Assembly (NCBI GenBank): GCA_007130745.1
Contig: SLRW01000019.1
Coordinates: forward strand, 1-30,105
DNA: 30,105 bases
Direction of reading: 5' to 3'
Origin: Gammaproteobacteria bacterium
GTDB lineage: Bacteria; Pseudomonadota; Gammaproteobacteria; UBA5335; SLRW01
The position numbers were made by a program, and so were the translations under genes. Shown here piece by piece: positions 5,882 through 12,992 of this stretch. Within the stretch, counting starts at the first letter, position 1. Each line of letters starts with the position of its first letter. Under the pieces are notes generated by a model. That model saw only the letters and a program-made list of their open reading frames with translations, was not told the DNA's origin and ran no database searches.

Positions 5882-7779
5882 GGCTCAGCCGTTTCAACTT
5901 CCAGTGCAGGCGCGGGCGCGATCAGTTGTTCTGTGTCGGGCACGCCACGGTTGAATTGCGCCCAGCGCAGCAACCGGCGCACTTCGCCGTTTTCATCCAG
6001 ATAAAGATGGCCGGTGGCGCCGGGGAAGTAGCCCTGGAAGCCGCTGCCCCCGCCACGCAACAATGGCACCAGCCTGTAGGCATCGTAGCCCATGGCGTAG
6101 AGTCGGGTGCGATTGTCAAAGCGCGAGCCCCAGAGTTCGCGCAACTCCCCGATCACGGGGAACTCCTGCGGGTGGATCGTCCATGGCATATCCGGGAAGA
6201 TAATGCCGTCCATGTCGCGATCCTGGCGTCGGTCAACGCTGCCGCTGAATACATGTGATGTGGCATAGACCGGCAGTTCGCCTGCATGATGGAAGCGCAA
6301 TTGCGGCCGGATCTGCCGGGCCTGGGGCGGGAAGGCGGCAATAAAAACCATTTCGGCGTCCTGTCGCCGGCGGGCTTCGAAGGCGGGGCTTTCACCCAGC
6401 GTGCGCGCCAGCGCACGCTGGCGTTGCTGGCTGCGGTCAAGTTCGAAAAGTCGCGTGATGGCGCCCGAAAAGTCCTGGCTGTCGGGCAAGAAGGTGGTGT
6501 AGGCCAGCAGTTCGCCGCCCAGTTCTTCAAAGCGCCCGGCGAAGGCATCAATCACCCGTTCTCCCCAGTCGCCGCGCTGGACCAGTGCGACCGCACGTGC
6601 ATGACCATCCAGCGTGGCCCGCTCAGCGACCTGGCGGGCCTCGTCTTCAGGATCCAGCGAGAACTGGAACAGGTCGCGTCGGCGGATGCGGTGTTCCTCG
6701 GGATCCAGCCGGTTGAGCGCCAGCGTGGGTACGGCCGGTCGACGTTGTTCGGCCAGGATCGCCAGGGCATCCCGCGACAGCGGGCCGATAACAAAATCAG
6801 CCCCCTGTTCTATGGCCAGGCTGTAGGTGTCGAGAATGTCTTCGGCAAAATCTCCGGTGTCATATACCCGCAGTTCGGTGATCTGTTGCTGATGACCCTG
6901 TTCATAATGCGCGGCCATCAGACCATCACGCACGGCGTGCGCCGGACCGGTAAAACGGCCCGACAAGGGCAGCAGCACCGCAATCCGTTGCGGGTAATCG
7001 GTCTGGCGACGGTGTTCGTCAAGGATATCCTCGACCAGTTGGCGGCTGGCGGGATGTTGCGGGTAATTGTCCCGCCAGTGACGCAAGCTTTCGCGGAAGC
7101 GTTGTGGCTGTCTCCAGCGCTGCTGGGCAATCATGCCAAGCTCCAGCCAGGCCGCGACCACGGGATCGGTGCCGGAGGGCGTGCTGATCAGGGAGAGATC
7201 CGTGGGGGTTGAGGACAGCAGCTGCCAGGTGGCCTGCAGGTGCTGCTCGCGCGCTGCGGTGGTTTTCAGCAGCGTTTCGCGGCGTTGCAGATCGTTCAGT
7301 CCGGAGATCACCTCGCCCTGCATGATGCGAATTTCGGCGCGCAGTTTGAGCCCGCGCTGATGCAGGCCCGGGGGAAGTTCATCCAGTGGTTCGGGGATAT
7401 AGTCCGCGGCCTGGGCGTGGCGACCCTGGCGCGTCAGTACTTCGGTGTAGATCAGGTAGCGTCGGGCCACTTGCTCAGTACTCAGGGGCAGGCCATCCAG
7501 GCGGCGGGTCAGATCCAGAGCCTGGCGCATGCGTTCGGCTTGCAGCCAGTATTCAGCGGCCTGCAAGGCGGCATCGATTTGTTCGTCCCGGGGCAATTCA
7601 GGCAGCAGTGCCTCTACCCGTCGGGCGGCGCTGGCGTGTTCGCCTGCTGCGGACTCAGCCTCGGCCTCGGCCAGAATGCGCTGCTGGCGATCGGCGTCGC
7701 TTTCCATGAGCGGGCGCGCACAGGCGCTGGTCAACAGTGCGATACACAACAGCAATAGGGAGATATGACGTACTTGCAT
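5878..7779 (-). CDS. lpoA: Penicillin-binding protein activator LpoA (LppC family lipoprotein)
   Basis: LpoA is an outer-membrane lipoprotein that reaches through the periplasm and stimulates the peptidoglycan synthase PBP1A. The 633-residue protein starts with a lipoprotein signal, ISLLLLCIALLTSAC, giving lipidated Cys20. The -3 residue of this lipobox is Thr rather than the usual Leu. An N-terminal helical, TPR-like domain (about 30-260) precedes a domain with the periplasmic-binding-protein fold (about 265-620) beginning IAVLLPLSGRFTGPAHAVRDG. Both domains match the LpoA/LppC architecture. PBP1A (mrcA) is not in the window. It is transcribed divergently from rsmI and followed by overlapping yraN. 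Spacing of the AGGGA upstream of the ATG is short, so the start is likely but not certain. Confidence 0.92.
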   Translation of the reverse strand: MQVRHISLLLLCIALLTSACARPLMESDADRQQRILAEAEAESAAGEHASAARRVEALLPELPRDEQIDAALQAAEYWLQAERMRQALDLTRRLDGLPLSTEQVARRYLIYTEVLTRQGRHAQAADYIPEPLDELPPGLHQRGLKLRAEIRIMQGEVISGLNDLQRRETLLKTTAAREQHLQATWQLLSSTPTDLSLISTPSGTDPVVAAWLELGMIAQQRWRQPQRFRESLRHWRDNYPQHPASRQLVEDILDEHRRQTDYPQRIAVLLPLSGRFTGPAHAVRDGLMAAHYEQGHQQQITELRVYDTGDFAEDILDTYSLAIEQGADFVIGPLSRDALAILAEQRRPAVPTLALNRLDPEEHRIRRRDLFQFSLDPEDEARQVAERATLDGHARAVALVQRGDWGERVIDAFAGRFEELGGELLAYTTFLPDSQDFSGAITRLFELDRSQQRQRALARTLGESPAFEARRRQDAEMVFIAAFPPQARQIRPQLRFHHAGELPVYATSHVFSGSVDRRQDRDMDGIIFPDMPWTIHPQEFPVIGELRELWGSRFDNRTRLYAMGYDAYRLVPLLRGGGSGFQGYFPGATGHLYLDENGEVRRLLRWAQFNRGVPDTEQLIAPAPALEVETAEP

Positions 7780-7844
7780 GAATCCCTGTCATTGAAGGTT
7801 GGTGATGCTGGCCGTATGGCGGCCCTGCCTGAAGTCAGCCGGCA

Positions 7845-7874
7845 TTGCGGGTGACGGGTCGGGGCGGCAATAAT
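7845..7874 (+). promoter_or_regulatory. Possible promoter for rsmI
   Basis: TTGCGG (7845-7850) and AATAAT (7869-7874) are separated by 18 bp in the lpoA-rsmI divergent gap. The -10 matches 5 of 6 and the -35 only 3 of 6. I found no convincing promoter on the minus strand for lpoA. Confidence 0.25.
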
Positions 7875-7940
7875 GGTGGCCGGTGTCGGGAACAGCGGGC
7901 GTTGCCAGCCGGGCCCACGGAATAAGGCGCAGTATCGGTT

Positions 7941-8828
7941 TTGGATTATACCCTGTCAATTGATGAGTCGGTGCGGCCGGGCACCCTTTATGTGGTGGCC
8001 ACGCCCATCGGCAATCTGGGTGATATCAGCGCACGTGCTGTGCATGTGCTGCACGGCGTTGATCATATCGCCGCCGAGGACACCCGTCATAGCGCCCGGT
8101 TGCTGGCTCATCTGGGCATTACCACTGCCTTGTCGTCCGTGCATGAGCACAATGAGCGCGCGCGCAGCGCCGCTATTCTGGGCTGGCTGGGCGAAGGTAA
8201 ATCGGTTGCGCTGATCAGTGATGCGGGCACGCCTATGATCAGCGATCCCGGCTACCCGCTGGTGAATGCGGCGGTGGCGACCGGGTTGCCCGTGGTCGTA
8301 GTGCCGGGCCCAACTGCGCTGGTGACGGCGTTGTGTGCGAGTGGTCTTCCCACGGACCGCTTTGTCTTCGAGGGGTTTTTGCCCGCGCGCGGTGGCCCGC
8401 GGCGTCAGCGACTGCAAGCACTGGCGCGTCTGGATGTCACCCGGGTGTTTTATGAAGCACCGCACCGCATTGTCGCTGCCCTGGGGGATATGGTTGATGT
8501 GCTTGGCGGCGAGCGCAGGGCCAGTGTGGCCCGTGAACTGACCAAGCGGCATGAGAGCCTTTACCACGGCAGTCTGGCAGAGCTCCACGAGAAATTTTCC
8601 GCGCCCGGCGCCGAGCGTCGCGGGGAATTTGTGATTTGCGTGGCCGGTGCATCGGCGCCGCCCCTGGATCGGATAGAGATCGAGACCGATACCCTGCTGG
8701 AGAAGCTGCTGGGCATATTACCACTGCGCCAGGCGGTGGATACCGCGGCCGGCATCAGTGGCCTGCGGCGCAACGCCCTGTATCAGCGAGCGCTGGAGCT
8801 TTCCGGGGATACCCCGGCGTCTGAGTAA
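7941..8828 (+). CDS. rsmI: 16S rRNA (cytidine-1402-2'-O)-methyltransferase
   Basis: RsmI uses SAM to 2'-O-methylate C1402 of 16S rRNA in the decoding centre; it belongs to the tetrapyrrole-methylase-fold family. Landmarks are LYVVATPIGNLGDIS (17-30), AAEDTRHS, LISDAGTPMISDPGYPLV (91-108), VVPGPTALVTAL and LPTDRFVFEGFLP. The length is 295 residues if it starts at TTG 7941; an in-frame TAA at 7923-7925 limits upstream extension. GTG 7971 is a possible alternative, and neither has a good ribosome site, so the start is uncertain by about 10 residues. It sits between divergent lpoA and rnpB, its usual place in Pseudomonas-type genomes. Confidence 0.93.
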   Translation: MDYTLSIDESVRPGTLYVVATPIGNLGDISARAVHVLHGVDHIAAEDTRHSARLLAHLGITTALSSVHEHNERARSAAILGWLGEGKSVALISDAGTPMISDPGYPLVNAAVATGLPVVVVPGPTALVTALCASGLPTDRFVFEGFLPARGGPRRQRLQALARLDVTRVFYEAPHRIVAALGDMVDVLGGERRASVARELTKRHESLYHGSLAELHEKFSAPGAERRGEFVICVAGASAPPLDRIEIETDTLLEKLLGILPLRQAVDTAAGISGLRRNALYQRALELSGDTPASE

Positions 8829-8857
8829 AACAGTGGTGGTGCCACCCCGGGTGGGCG

Positions 8858-8863
8858 TACAAT
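8858..8863 (+). promoter_or_regulatory. -10 element of the rnpB promoter
   Basis: TACAAT (5 of 6 matches) lies 7 bp before the predicted first base of rnpB (G8871). The discriminator AACGGCG is GC-rich, as in promoters of stable RNAs under stringent control. No clear -35 lies at 16-18 bp. Confidence 0.65.
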
Positions 8864-8870
8864 AACGGCG

Positions 8871-9226
8871 GAAGCTGGCTGGGCAGTCGCGGCGCCGCCT
8901 GTCCGGTGGCGTCGAGGAAAGTCCGGGCTCCACAGGGCAGGATGCCAGGTAACCCCTGGGGGGCGCGAGCCCACGGAAAGTGCCACAGAAAACATACCGC
9001 CGATGGCCCTCGGGCACAGGCAAGGGTGAAAAGGTGCGGTAAGAGCGCACCGCGCGACTGGCAACAGTTCGCGGCACGGTAAACCCCATCCGGAGCAAGA
9101 CCAAATAGGGGAGCAATGGCGTGGCCCGCGCTGCTCCCGGGTAGGTCGCTTGAGGTGTGCGGTGACGTACGTCCCAGATGAATGACTGTCCCCGACAGAA
9201 CCCGGCTTACAGGCCGGCTTCCGCTT
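8871..9226 (+). ncRNA. rnpB: RNase P RNA, bacterial class A
   Basis: This is the catalytic RNA of RNase P, which removes 5' leaders from pre-tRNAs. The conserved core is plain: GAGGAAAGTCCGGGCTCC near 8914-8931, AGGGCAGGATGCCAGGTAA just after, GGTAAGAGCGCACCGCGC around 9038-9056, GGAGCAAGACCAAATAGGG near 9092-9110, and AGATGAATGACTGTC...GACAGAACCCGGCTTA near 9177-9209. The ends pair as helix P1 (GAAGC-GGC at 8871 with GCCGGCTTC at 9213-9221). The length of about 356 nt is close to E. coli (377). The 5' end is set by the -10 at 8858; the 3' end is estimated by alignment to the remembered E. coli RNA and may be a few bases off. Confidence 0.97.
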
Positions 9227-9234
9227 AATGCAGC

Positions 9235-9269
9235 AGCCCCGGAATCTGCAGGTTCCGGGGCTTTTTTTT
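9235..9269 (+). terminator. Intrinsic terminator of rnpB
   Basis: AGCCCCGGAA (9235-9244) pairs perfectly with TTCCGGGGCT (9253-9262) around an 8-nt loop, and the following bases are a run of eight T (9262-9269). This is a classical Rho-independent terminator. It separates rnpB from the dcw cluster. Confidence 0.95.
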
Positions 9270-9368
9270 GCCCATTTCCCCGCCTGGTGCGCCCAAACTC
9301 CGCATAACCCGATTGTTTTTGTGTTTTTCCTGCCTCTGACGCAGGGCTTTTGTTGCCCCTGATTATGG

Positions 9369-9389
9369 CTGATATAGCTATAGAATCAG
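9369..9389. promoter_or_regulatory. AT-rich palindrome, possible operator upstream of mraZ
   Basis: The perfect 10-bp palindrome TATAGCTATA (9373-9382) is flanked by CTGA (9369-9372) and TCAG (9386-9389), making an imperfect 21-bp dyad. It lies in the AT-rich stretch 9350-9425, about 140 bp before the mraZ promoter. The rest of 9270-9510 holds no gene I can support. Confidence 0.3.
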
Positions 9390-9510
9390 TCTAGATAAGC
9401 ACTGTAACTTATTGATTATCACCCCCTTCGTAACCCCGTTTTGGCGTCGGGACGGGCGTGTAAGTCTTTGTCGCGCCTGCATTTAATCCTGTGGCGGTGG
9501 GGGGATTTTC

Positions 9511-9540
9511 TTGACAGCAGGGGAATCTGGTCCATATAGT
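9511..9540 (+). promoter_or_regulatory. Promoter of the dcw cluster (mraZ promoter)
   Basis: A perfect -35 TTGACA (9511-9516) and a -10 TATAGT (9535-9540, 5 of 6) are separated by 18 bp. Transcription would begin near 9547, inside the TGG repeat array, giving a leader of about 50 nt. This matches the known mraZ promoter layout in gammaproteobacteria. Confidence 0.85.
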
Positions 9541-9572
9541 GGCGCGAAGTGGAAAAAAGTGGCAAAAAATGG
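9540..9572 (+). promoter_or_regulatory. MraZ-binding repeat array (MraZ boxes)
   Basis: Four TGG cores occur at 9540, 9550, 9560 and 9570, exactly 10 bp apart, with A-rich spacers between the later ones. MraZ is known to bind direct TGGGN-type repeats with 10-bp periodicity in its own promoter region. The array begins on the last base of the -10 and covers the predicted transcription start, which suits autorepression. The G at the fourth core position of the E. coli motif is C or A here. Confidence 0.82.
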
Positions 9573-9597
9573 AATTTCAGCCCGGTGGAGGGGAGCC

Positions 9598-10053
9598 TTG
9601 TTCAGGGGAGTCAGCAATATCACGGTAGATGCCAAGGGACGCGTGGCCATGCCCACGCGTCACCGTGACCGTTTGCTGGAAATCTGCGAGGGCCAGCTGG
9701 TGGTGACCGTGGACGTGGACCATTGCCTGCTCATCTATCCCCAGCAGGAATGGGAGCGGATTGAAGACAAGCTGGTGCAGCTGTCCAGCCTCAATCGCAA
9801 GGCCCGTAGCCTGCAACGTCTGCTGGTCGGGCATGCCACCGAGATTGAGCTGGACGGCAATGGTCGCATGTTGTTACCCCAGCCGTTGCGTGAATTTGCC
9901 GGCATTGAACGTCGTGCCGTGCTGATCGGGCAGGGCAAGAAATTCGAGCTCTGGGATGAGGAGCGCTGGAGTAGCAACCGTGAGCGCTGGCTGGCGGAAT
10001 ACGACGGAGACAATCTTGAGCTCAGTGATGAGCTTGAGTCGTTGTCATTGTGA
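9598..10053 (+). CDS. mraZ: Transcriptional regulator MraZ
   Basis: MraZ is an AbrB-like DNA-binding protein that forms rings and represses the dcw promoter. The 151-residue protein has the two expected DXXXR repeats: DAKGR (11-15) and DGNGR (86-90). It also has LLLYP-like CLLIYP, LLVGHA and KFELWDEERW, and ends in ...LESLSL as in E. coli. I set the start at TTG 9598 (MFRGVSNI, matching the family N-terminus MFRG) with GGAGG at 9587-9591, 6 nt upstream. A longer frame opens at TTG 9511, but that TTG is the promoter -35 and the extra residues would be read through the MraZ boxes, before the predicted transcription start. The stop overlaps the rsmH start (GTGA). Confidence 0.95.
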   Translation: MFRGVSNITVDAKGRVAMPTRHRDRLLEICEGQLVVTVDVDHCLLIYPQQEWERIEDKLVQLSSLNRKARSLQRLLVGHATEIELDGNGRMLLPQPLREFAGIERRAVLIGQGKKFELWDEERWSSNRERWLAEYDGDNLELSDELESLSL

Positions 10054-10994
10054 GTCGGGTCGTGGTCAGCACAGACCATAGCCCGGTGATGCTGCAACAG
10101 GTGGTCGAAGCCATGGCGATCAGGGCAGATGGTCGGTACGTGGACGGGACCTACGGGCGTGGCGGCCATGCCGCCGCCATCCTGGAACAGCTTGGCCCCG
10201 ATGGCCGGCTGTGGCTGCTTGACCGTGACCCGGAAGCAGTAGCGCATGCTCGTCAGCGCTGGGGTGATGACCCTCGCTGCAACGTGGTACGTGACAGTTT
10301 TTCCCGGCTTGACCAGGTGTTGCCCGAGAACCTCGGGGTTGATGGTGTGCTGCTTGATCTGGGCGTATCTTCGCCACAGCTTGATACACCGGGGCGCGGG
10401 TTCAGCTTCAGCCATGATGGTCCCCTGGACATGCGGATGGATCCCGACAGCGGGGTAAGTGCAGCTGAATGGCTGGCGGATGCCGACGAGCGGGAGATCG
10501 CCCGAGTGCTGCGTGAATACGGTGAAGAGCCGGCAGCACGGCGTATTGCCCGCGCGGTGTCGGAGCGACGCATGGATGCCCCCTTGCGCACAACGGGCGA
10601 GCTGGCTGAGTTGGTGGCGGCGGTGGTGCCGCAGCGACAACAGGTACGCGGCCGGCATCCAGCCACACGCACCTTCCAGGCTCTGCGTATTCATATTAAT
10701 GGTGAACTGGAAGCCTTGCGCGCCGGCCTTGAGGCTGCGCTGCGGCGCTTGCAGCCGGCTGGCCGGCTGGTGGTGATCAGTTTCCACTCACTTGAGGATC
10801 GGCTGGTCAAGCGGTTCATGCGTGATCACAGCCGGGTAGATCCCGCGCTGGCGCGCCTGCCGATAGTGCCTGAGTCGGCGCGGCCGTTGCTGAAACTGGC
10901 AGCTAAGGCGCGGCGCCCGCAGACGGCGGAGATCGCGGCCAATCCGCGTGCGCGCAGTGCTGTTTTGCGAGTGGCAGAGAGGCTGGACTCATGA
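10050..10994 (+). CDS. rsmH: 16S rRNA (cytosine-1402-N4)-methyltransferase
   Basis: RsmH (MraW) N4-methylates C1402 of 16S rRNA with SAM, the same nucleotide that RsmI, encoded about 2 kb upstream, methylates on the ribose. The 314-residue protein starts with GTG at 10050. It shows the N-terminal HSPVMLQQVVE, the SAM loop DGTYGRGGHA (32-41), LDRDPEA, LLDLGVSSPQLD, RGFSF, LDMRMD, RTFQALRIHINGEL, VISFHSLEDRLVKRF and the terminal NPRARSAVLRVAE. It overlaps mraZ by 4 bp and ftsL by 4 bp. Confidence 0.97.
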   Translation: MSRVVVSTDHSPVMLQQVVEAMAIRADGRYVDGTYGRGGHAAAILEQLGPDGRLWLLDRDPEAVAHARQRWGDDPRCNVVRDSFSRLDQVLPENLGVDGVLLDLGVSSPQLDTPGRGFSFSHDGPLDMRMDPDSGVSAAEWLADADEREIARVLREYGEEPAARRIARAVSERRMDAPLRTTGELAELVAAVVPQRQQVRGRHPATRTFQALRIHINGELEALRAGLEAALRRLQPAGRLVVISFHSLEDRLVKRFMRDHSRVDPALARLPIVPESARPLLKLAAKARRPQTAEIAANPRARSAVLRVAERLDS

Positions 10995-11260
10995 TGCGGG
11001 TACTGCTGCTGGTGGTGTTGACAGCTGCCCTGATGGCTTCGGCGTTGGGGCTGGTCTACGTCAAATATGAAAACCGCAAGTTGTATACCGAATGGCAGGA
11101 GCTGGTCGCCGAGCGCGATGAAATGAATGTGGACTGGGGACGCTTGCAATTGGAGCTCAGCACCTGGGCGACGCATCCGCGGATCGAGCGCCTGGCGCGT
11201 GAACGCCTGCAGATGAAAAACCCCGAGAACGACGAAGTGGTGATTATTCGTGAACACTGA
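10991..11260 (+). CDS. ftsL: Cell division protein FtsL
   Basis: FtsL is a small bitopic membrane protein of the divisome that pairs with FtsB and FtsQ and helps activate FtsW-FtsI. The 89-residue protein has a short cytoplasmic tail, one membrane segment (about 4-22), then a periplasmic coiled-coil-like stretch (YENRKLYTEWQELVAERDEM) and the family ending with HPRIERLARERLQM. Position between rsmH and ftsI is diagnostic, since FtsL sequences diverge strongly. ATG 10991 overlaps the rsmH stop (ATGA); its end overlaps ftsI by 11 bp. Confidence 0.95.
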   Translation: MMRVLLLVVLTAALMASALGLVYVKYENRKLYTEWQELVAERDEMNVDWGRLQLELSTWATHPRIERLARERLQMKNPENDEVVIIREH

Positions 11261-12992
11261 CCCCCGGACAGGCCGCCCGCAACCGGTGGAAAACACCGTC
11301 TGGCGTCGCCGCAGCCAGTTGCTGATGGCGCTGTTTGTGCTGGGTGCGGGCGTGTTGTTGTGGCGGGCGGTGGATTTACAGGTCTGGCACAGCGGTTTTC
11401 TCAGCACTCAGGCCGAGGCGCGGCAGGTGCGGGTGGTGGATATCCCGGCCCACCGGGGGATGATTCGTGATCGCAATGGCGAGCCGCTGGCAGTGAGCAC
11501 GCCGGTGGACTCAGTGTGGGCCAATCCCGCCCGGCTGGCAGAGGACATGGATGCGATTGAGCGGCTGGCCCGCGTCACCGGACATGATGGCAGGAGCCTG
11601 GCCCAGGCAGTGCAGGCACGCCGGGATCGGGAATTTATGTATATCCGGCGGCATATGACGCCGGATGAGGCCCGTGTGGTCAGCGAGCTGGGAATCCCTT
11701 CGGTTTATCTGCAGCGCGAATATCGCCGCTACTACCCTATGGGTGAGGTGGTCGCGCATGTGCTGGGCTTCACCAATATTGATGATCGTGGTCAGGAAGG
11801 CATGGAGCTGGCTTTTGATGACTGGCTGCGGGGTGAGTCGGGCAGCAAGCGGGTGATTCGTGATCGCCTCGGGCGGGTGGTTGAGGATCTGGGTCTGGTG
11901 CGCGAGCCGCGTCCGGGCCGGGATCTGGTGCTGAGCATCGACCGGCGGGTGCAGTATCTGGCTTACCGTGAACTCAAGGCCGCGGTGTCCGAACACAATG
12001 CCCGCAGTGGCTCACTGGTGATTCTGGATGCGCATACCGGCGAAGTGCTGGCGATGGCCAACCAGCCGGCGTTCAATCCCAATAACCGGGCGACCCTGCG
12101 CAGCATGCATACCCGTAACCGGGCAGTCAGTGACGTCTTCGAACCGGGTTCGGCAATCAAGCCCTTTATTGTGGCGGCGGCCATGGATGCGGGGCTGGTG
12201 GACAAGGGTTCGCGGATTGATACCTCTCCGGGCTGGATGCGGGTGCAGAACGCCACGATTCGTGATCTTCGCAATTATGGCGAACTCAGCCTGACCAGCG
12301 TGCTCAGTCATTCCAGCAATGTCGGTGCAACGCGGGTGGCCATGAGTCTTTCGCCTGAAATGCTCTGGTCCAGTCTGCGAGGTTTTGGTTTTGGCGATGT
12401 GACGGCCAGCGGTTTTCCCGGCGAACGCAGTGGCCGGCTGGTGCATTTTGATCGCTGGCAGAAAATCCGCCAGGCCACACTGGCCTATGGTTATGGTGTT
12501 TCGATGACGCCGCTGCAGCTGGCGCGCGCTTATGCTGCCCTGGCCTCCGACGGCGTCATGCGCGATGTCTCCTTTGTGCGCGTGGATAATCCTCCGCCCG
12601 GTATATCAGTGGTTGACCCGGGCAATGCCCGGGTCCTGCTGGGGATGCTTGAAAGCGTCGTCACCGAAGGCACCGGCACGCGTGCCGCCGTGCCCTTTTA
12701 TCGTGTTTCAGGCAAGACCGGCACGGCCCGCAAGTCAGGCCTCGGTGGTTATGAAGAAGAGCGTCATGTGGCGGTGTTTGCCGGTACGGCGCCGGCCAGT
12801 GATCCGCGGCTGGTGGCGGTGGTGGTGATCGACGAGCCCGGCGGCGAGCATTATGCCGGCGGGATGGTGGCCGCGCCGGTGTTTTCACGCGTGATGTCGG
12901 GCGCTCTGCGTTTGCTGGATATCACGCCGGATGACGTGGAGCGTGACGGTGGTCGTGTCGCTGGAACCCGCCTGCCGGGAGAGCCGGGATGA
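11250..12992 (+). CDS. ftsI: Peptidoglycan transpeptidase FtsI (PBP3)
   Basis: FtsI is the septum-specific class B penicillin-binding protein, which crosslinks glycan strands made by FtsW. The 580-residue protein has one N-terminal membrane anchor (about 22-40), a pedestal domain with RGMIRDRNGEPLAVS, and a C-terminal transpeptidase domain. All three catalytic motifs are intact: SXXK in EPGSAIKPF (Ser301 nucleophile, Lys304), SXN in SHSSNVG (Ser355, Asn357) and KTGT at 489-492. It starts with GTG 11250, inside ftsL, and no strong ribosome site is seen, so it probably relies on coupling to ftsL. The end overlaps murE by 4 bp. Confidence 0.97.
   Translation: MNTDPRTGRPQPVENTVWRRRSQLLMALFVLGAGVLLWRAVDLQVWHSGFLSTQAEARQVRVVDIPAHRGMIRDRNGEPLAVSTPVDSVWANPARLAEDMDAIERLARVTGHDGRSLAQAVQARRDREFMYIRRHMTPDEARVVSELGIPSVYLQREYRRYYPMGEVVAHVLGFTNIDDRGQEGMELAFDDWLRGESGSKRVIRDRLGRVVEDLGLVREPRPGRDLVLSIDRRVQYLAYRELKAAVSEHNARSGSLVILDAHTGEVLAMANQPAFNPNNRATLRSMHTRNRAVSDVFEPGSAIKPFIVAAAMDAGLVDKGSRIDTSPGWMRVQNATIRDLRNYGELSLTSVLSHSSNVGATRVAMSLSPEMLWSSLRGFGFGDVTASGFPGERSGRLVHFDRWQKIRQATLAYGYGVSMTPLQLARAYAALASDGVMRDVSFVRVDNPPPGISVVDPGNARVLLGMLESVVTEGTGTRAAVPFYRVSGKTGTARKSGLGGYEEERHVAVFAGTAPASDPRLVAVVVIDEPGGEHYAGGMVAAPVFSRVMSGALRLLDITPDDVERDGGRVAGTRLPGEPG

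Noticed and set aside
6286..7212. Plus-strand open frame of about 300 codons opposite lpoA
   Set aside because: No recognisable domain, and the minus-strand LpoA reading is clear over the whole stretch.
9511..9597. Upstream in-frame extension of MraZ from TTG 9511
   Set aside because: The TTG is the -35 hexamer, the region holds the -10 and MraZ boxes, and the family N-terminus MFRG begins at 9598 with a good ribosome site.
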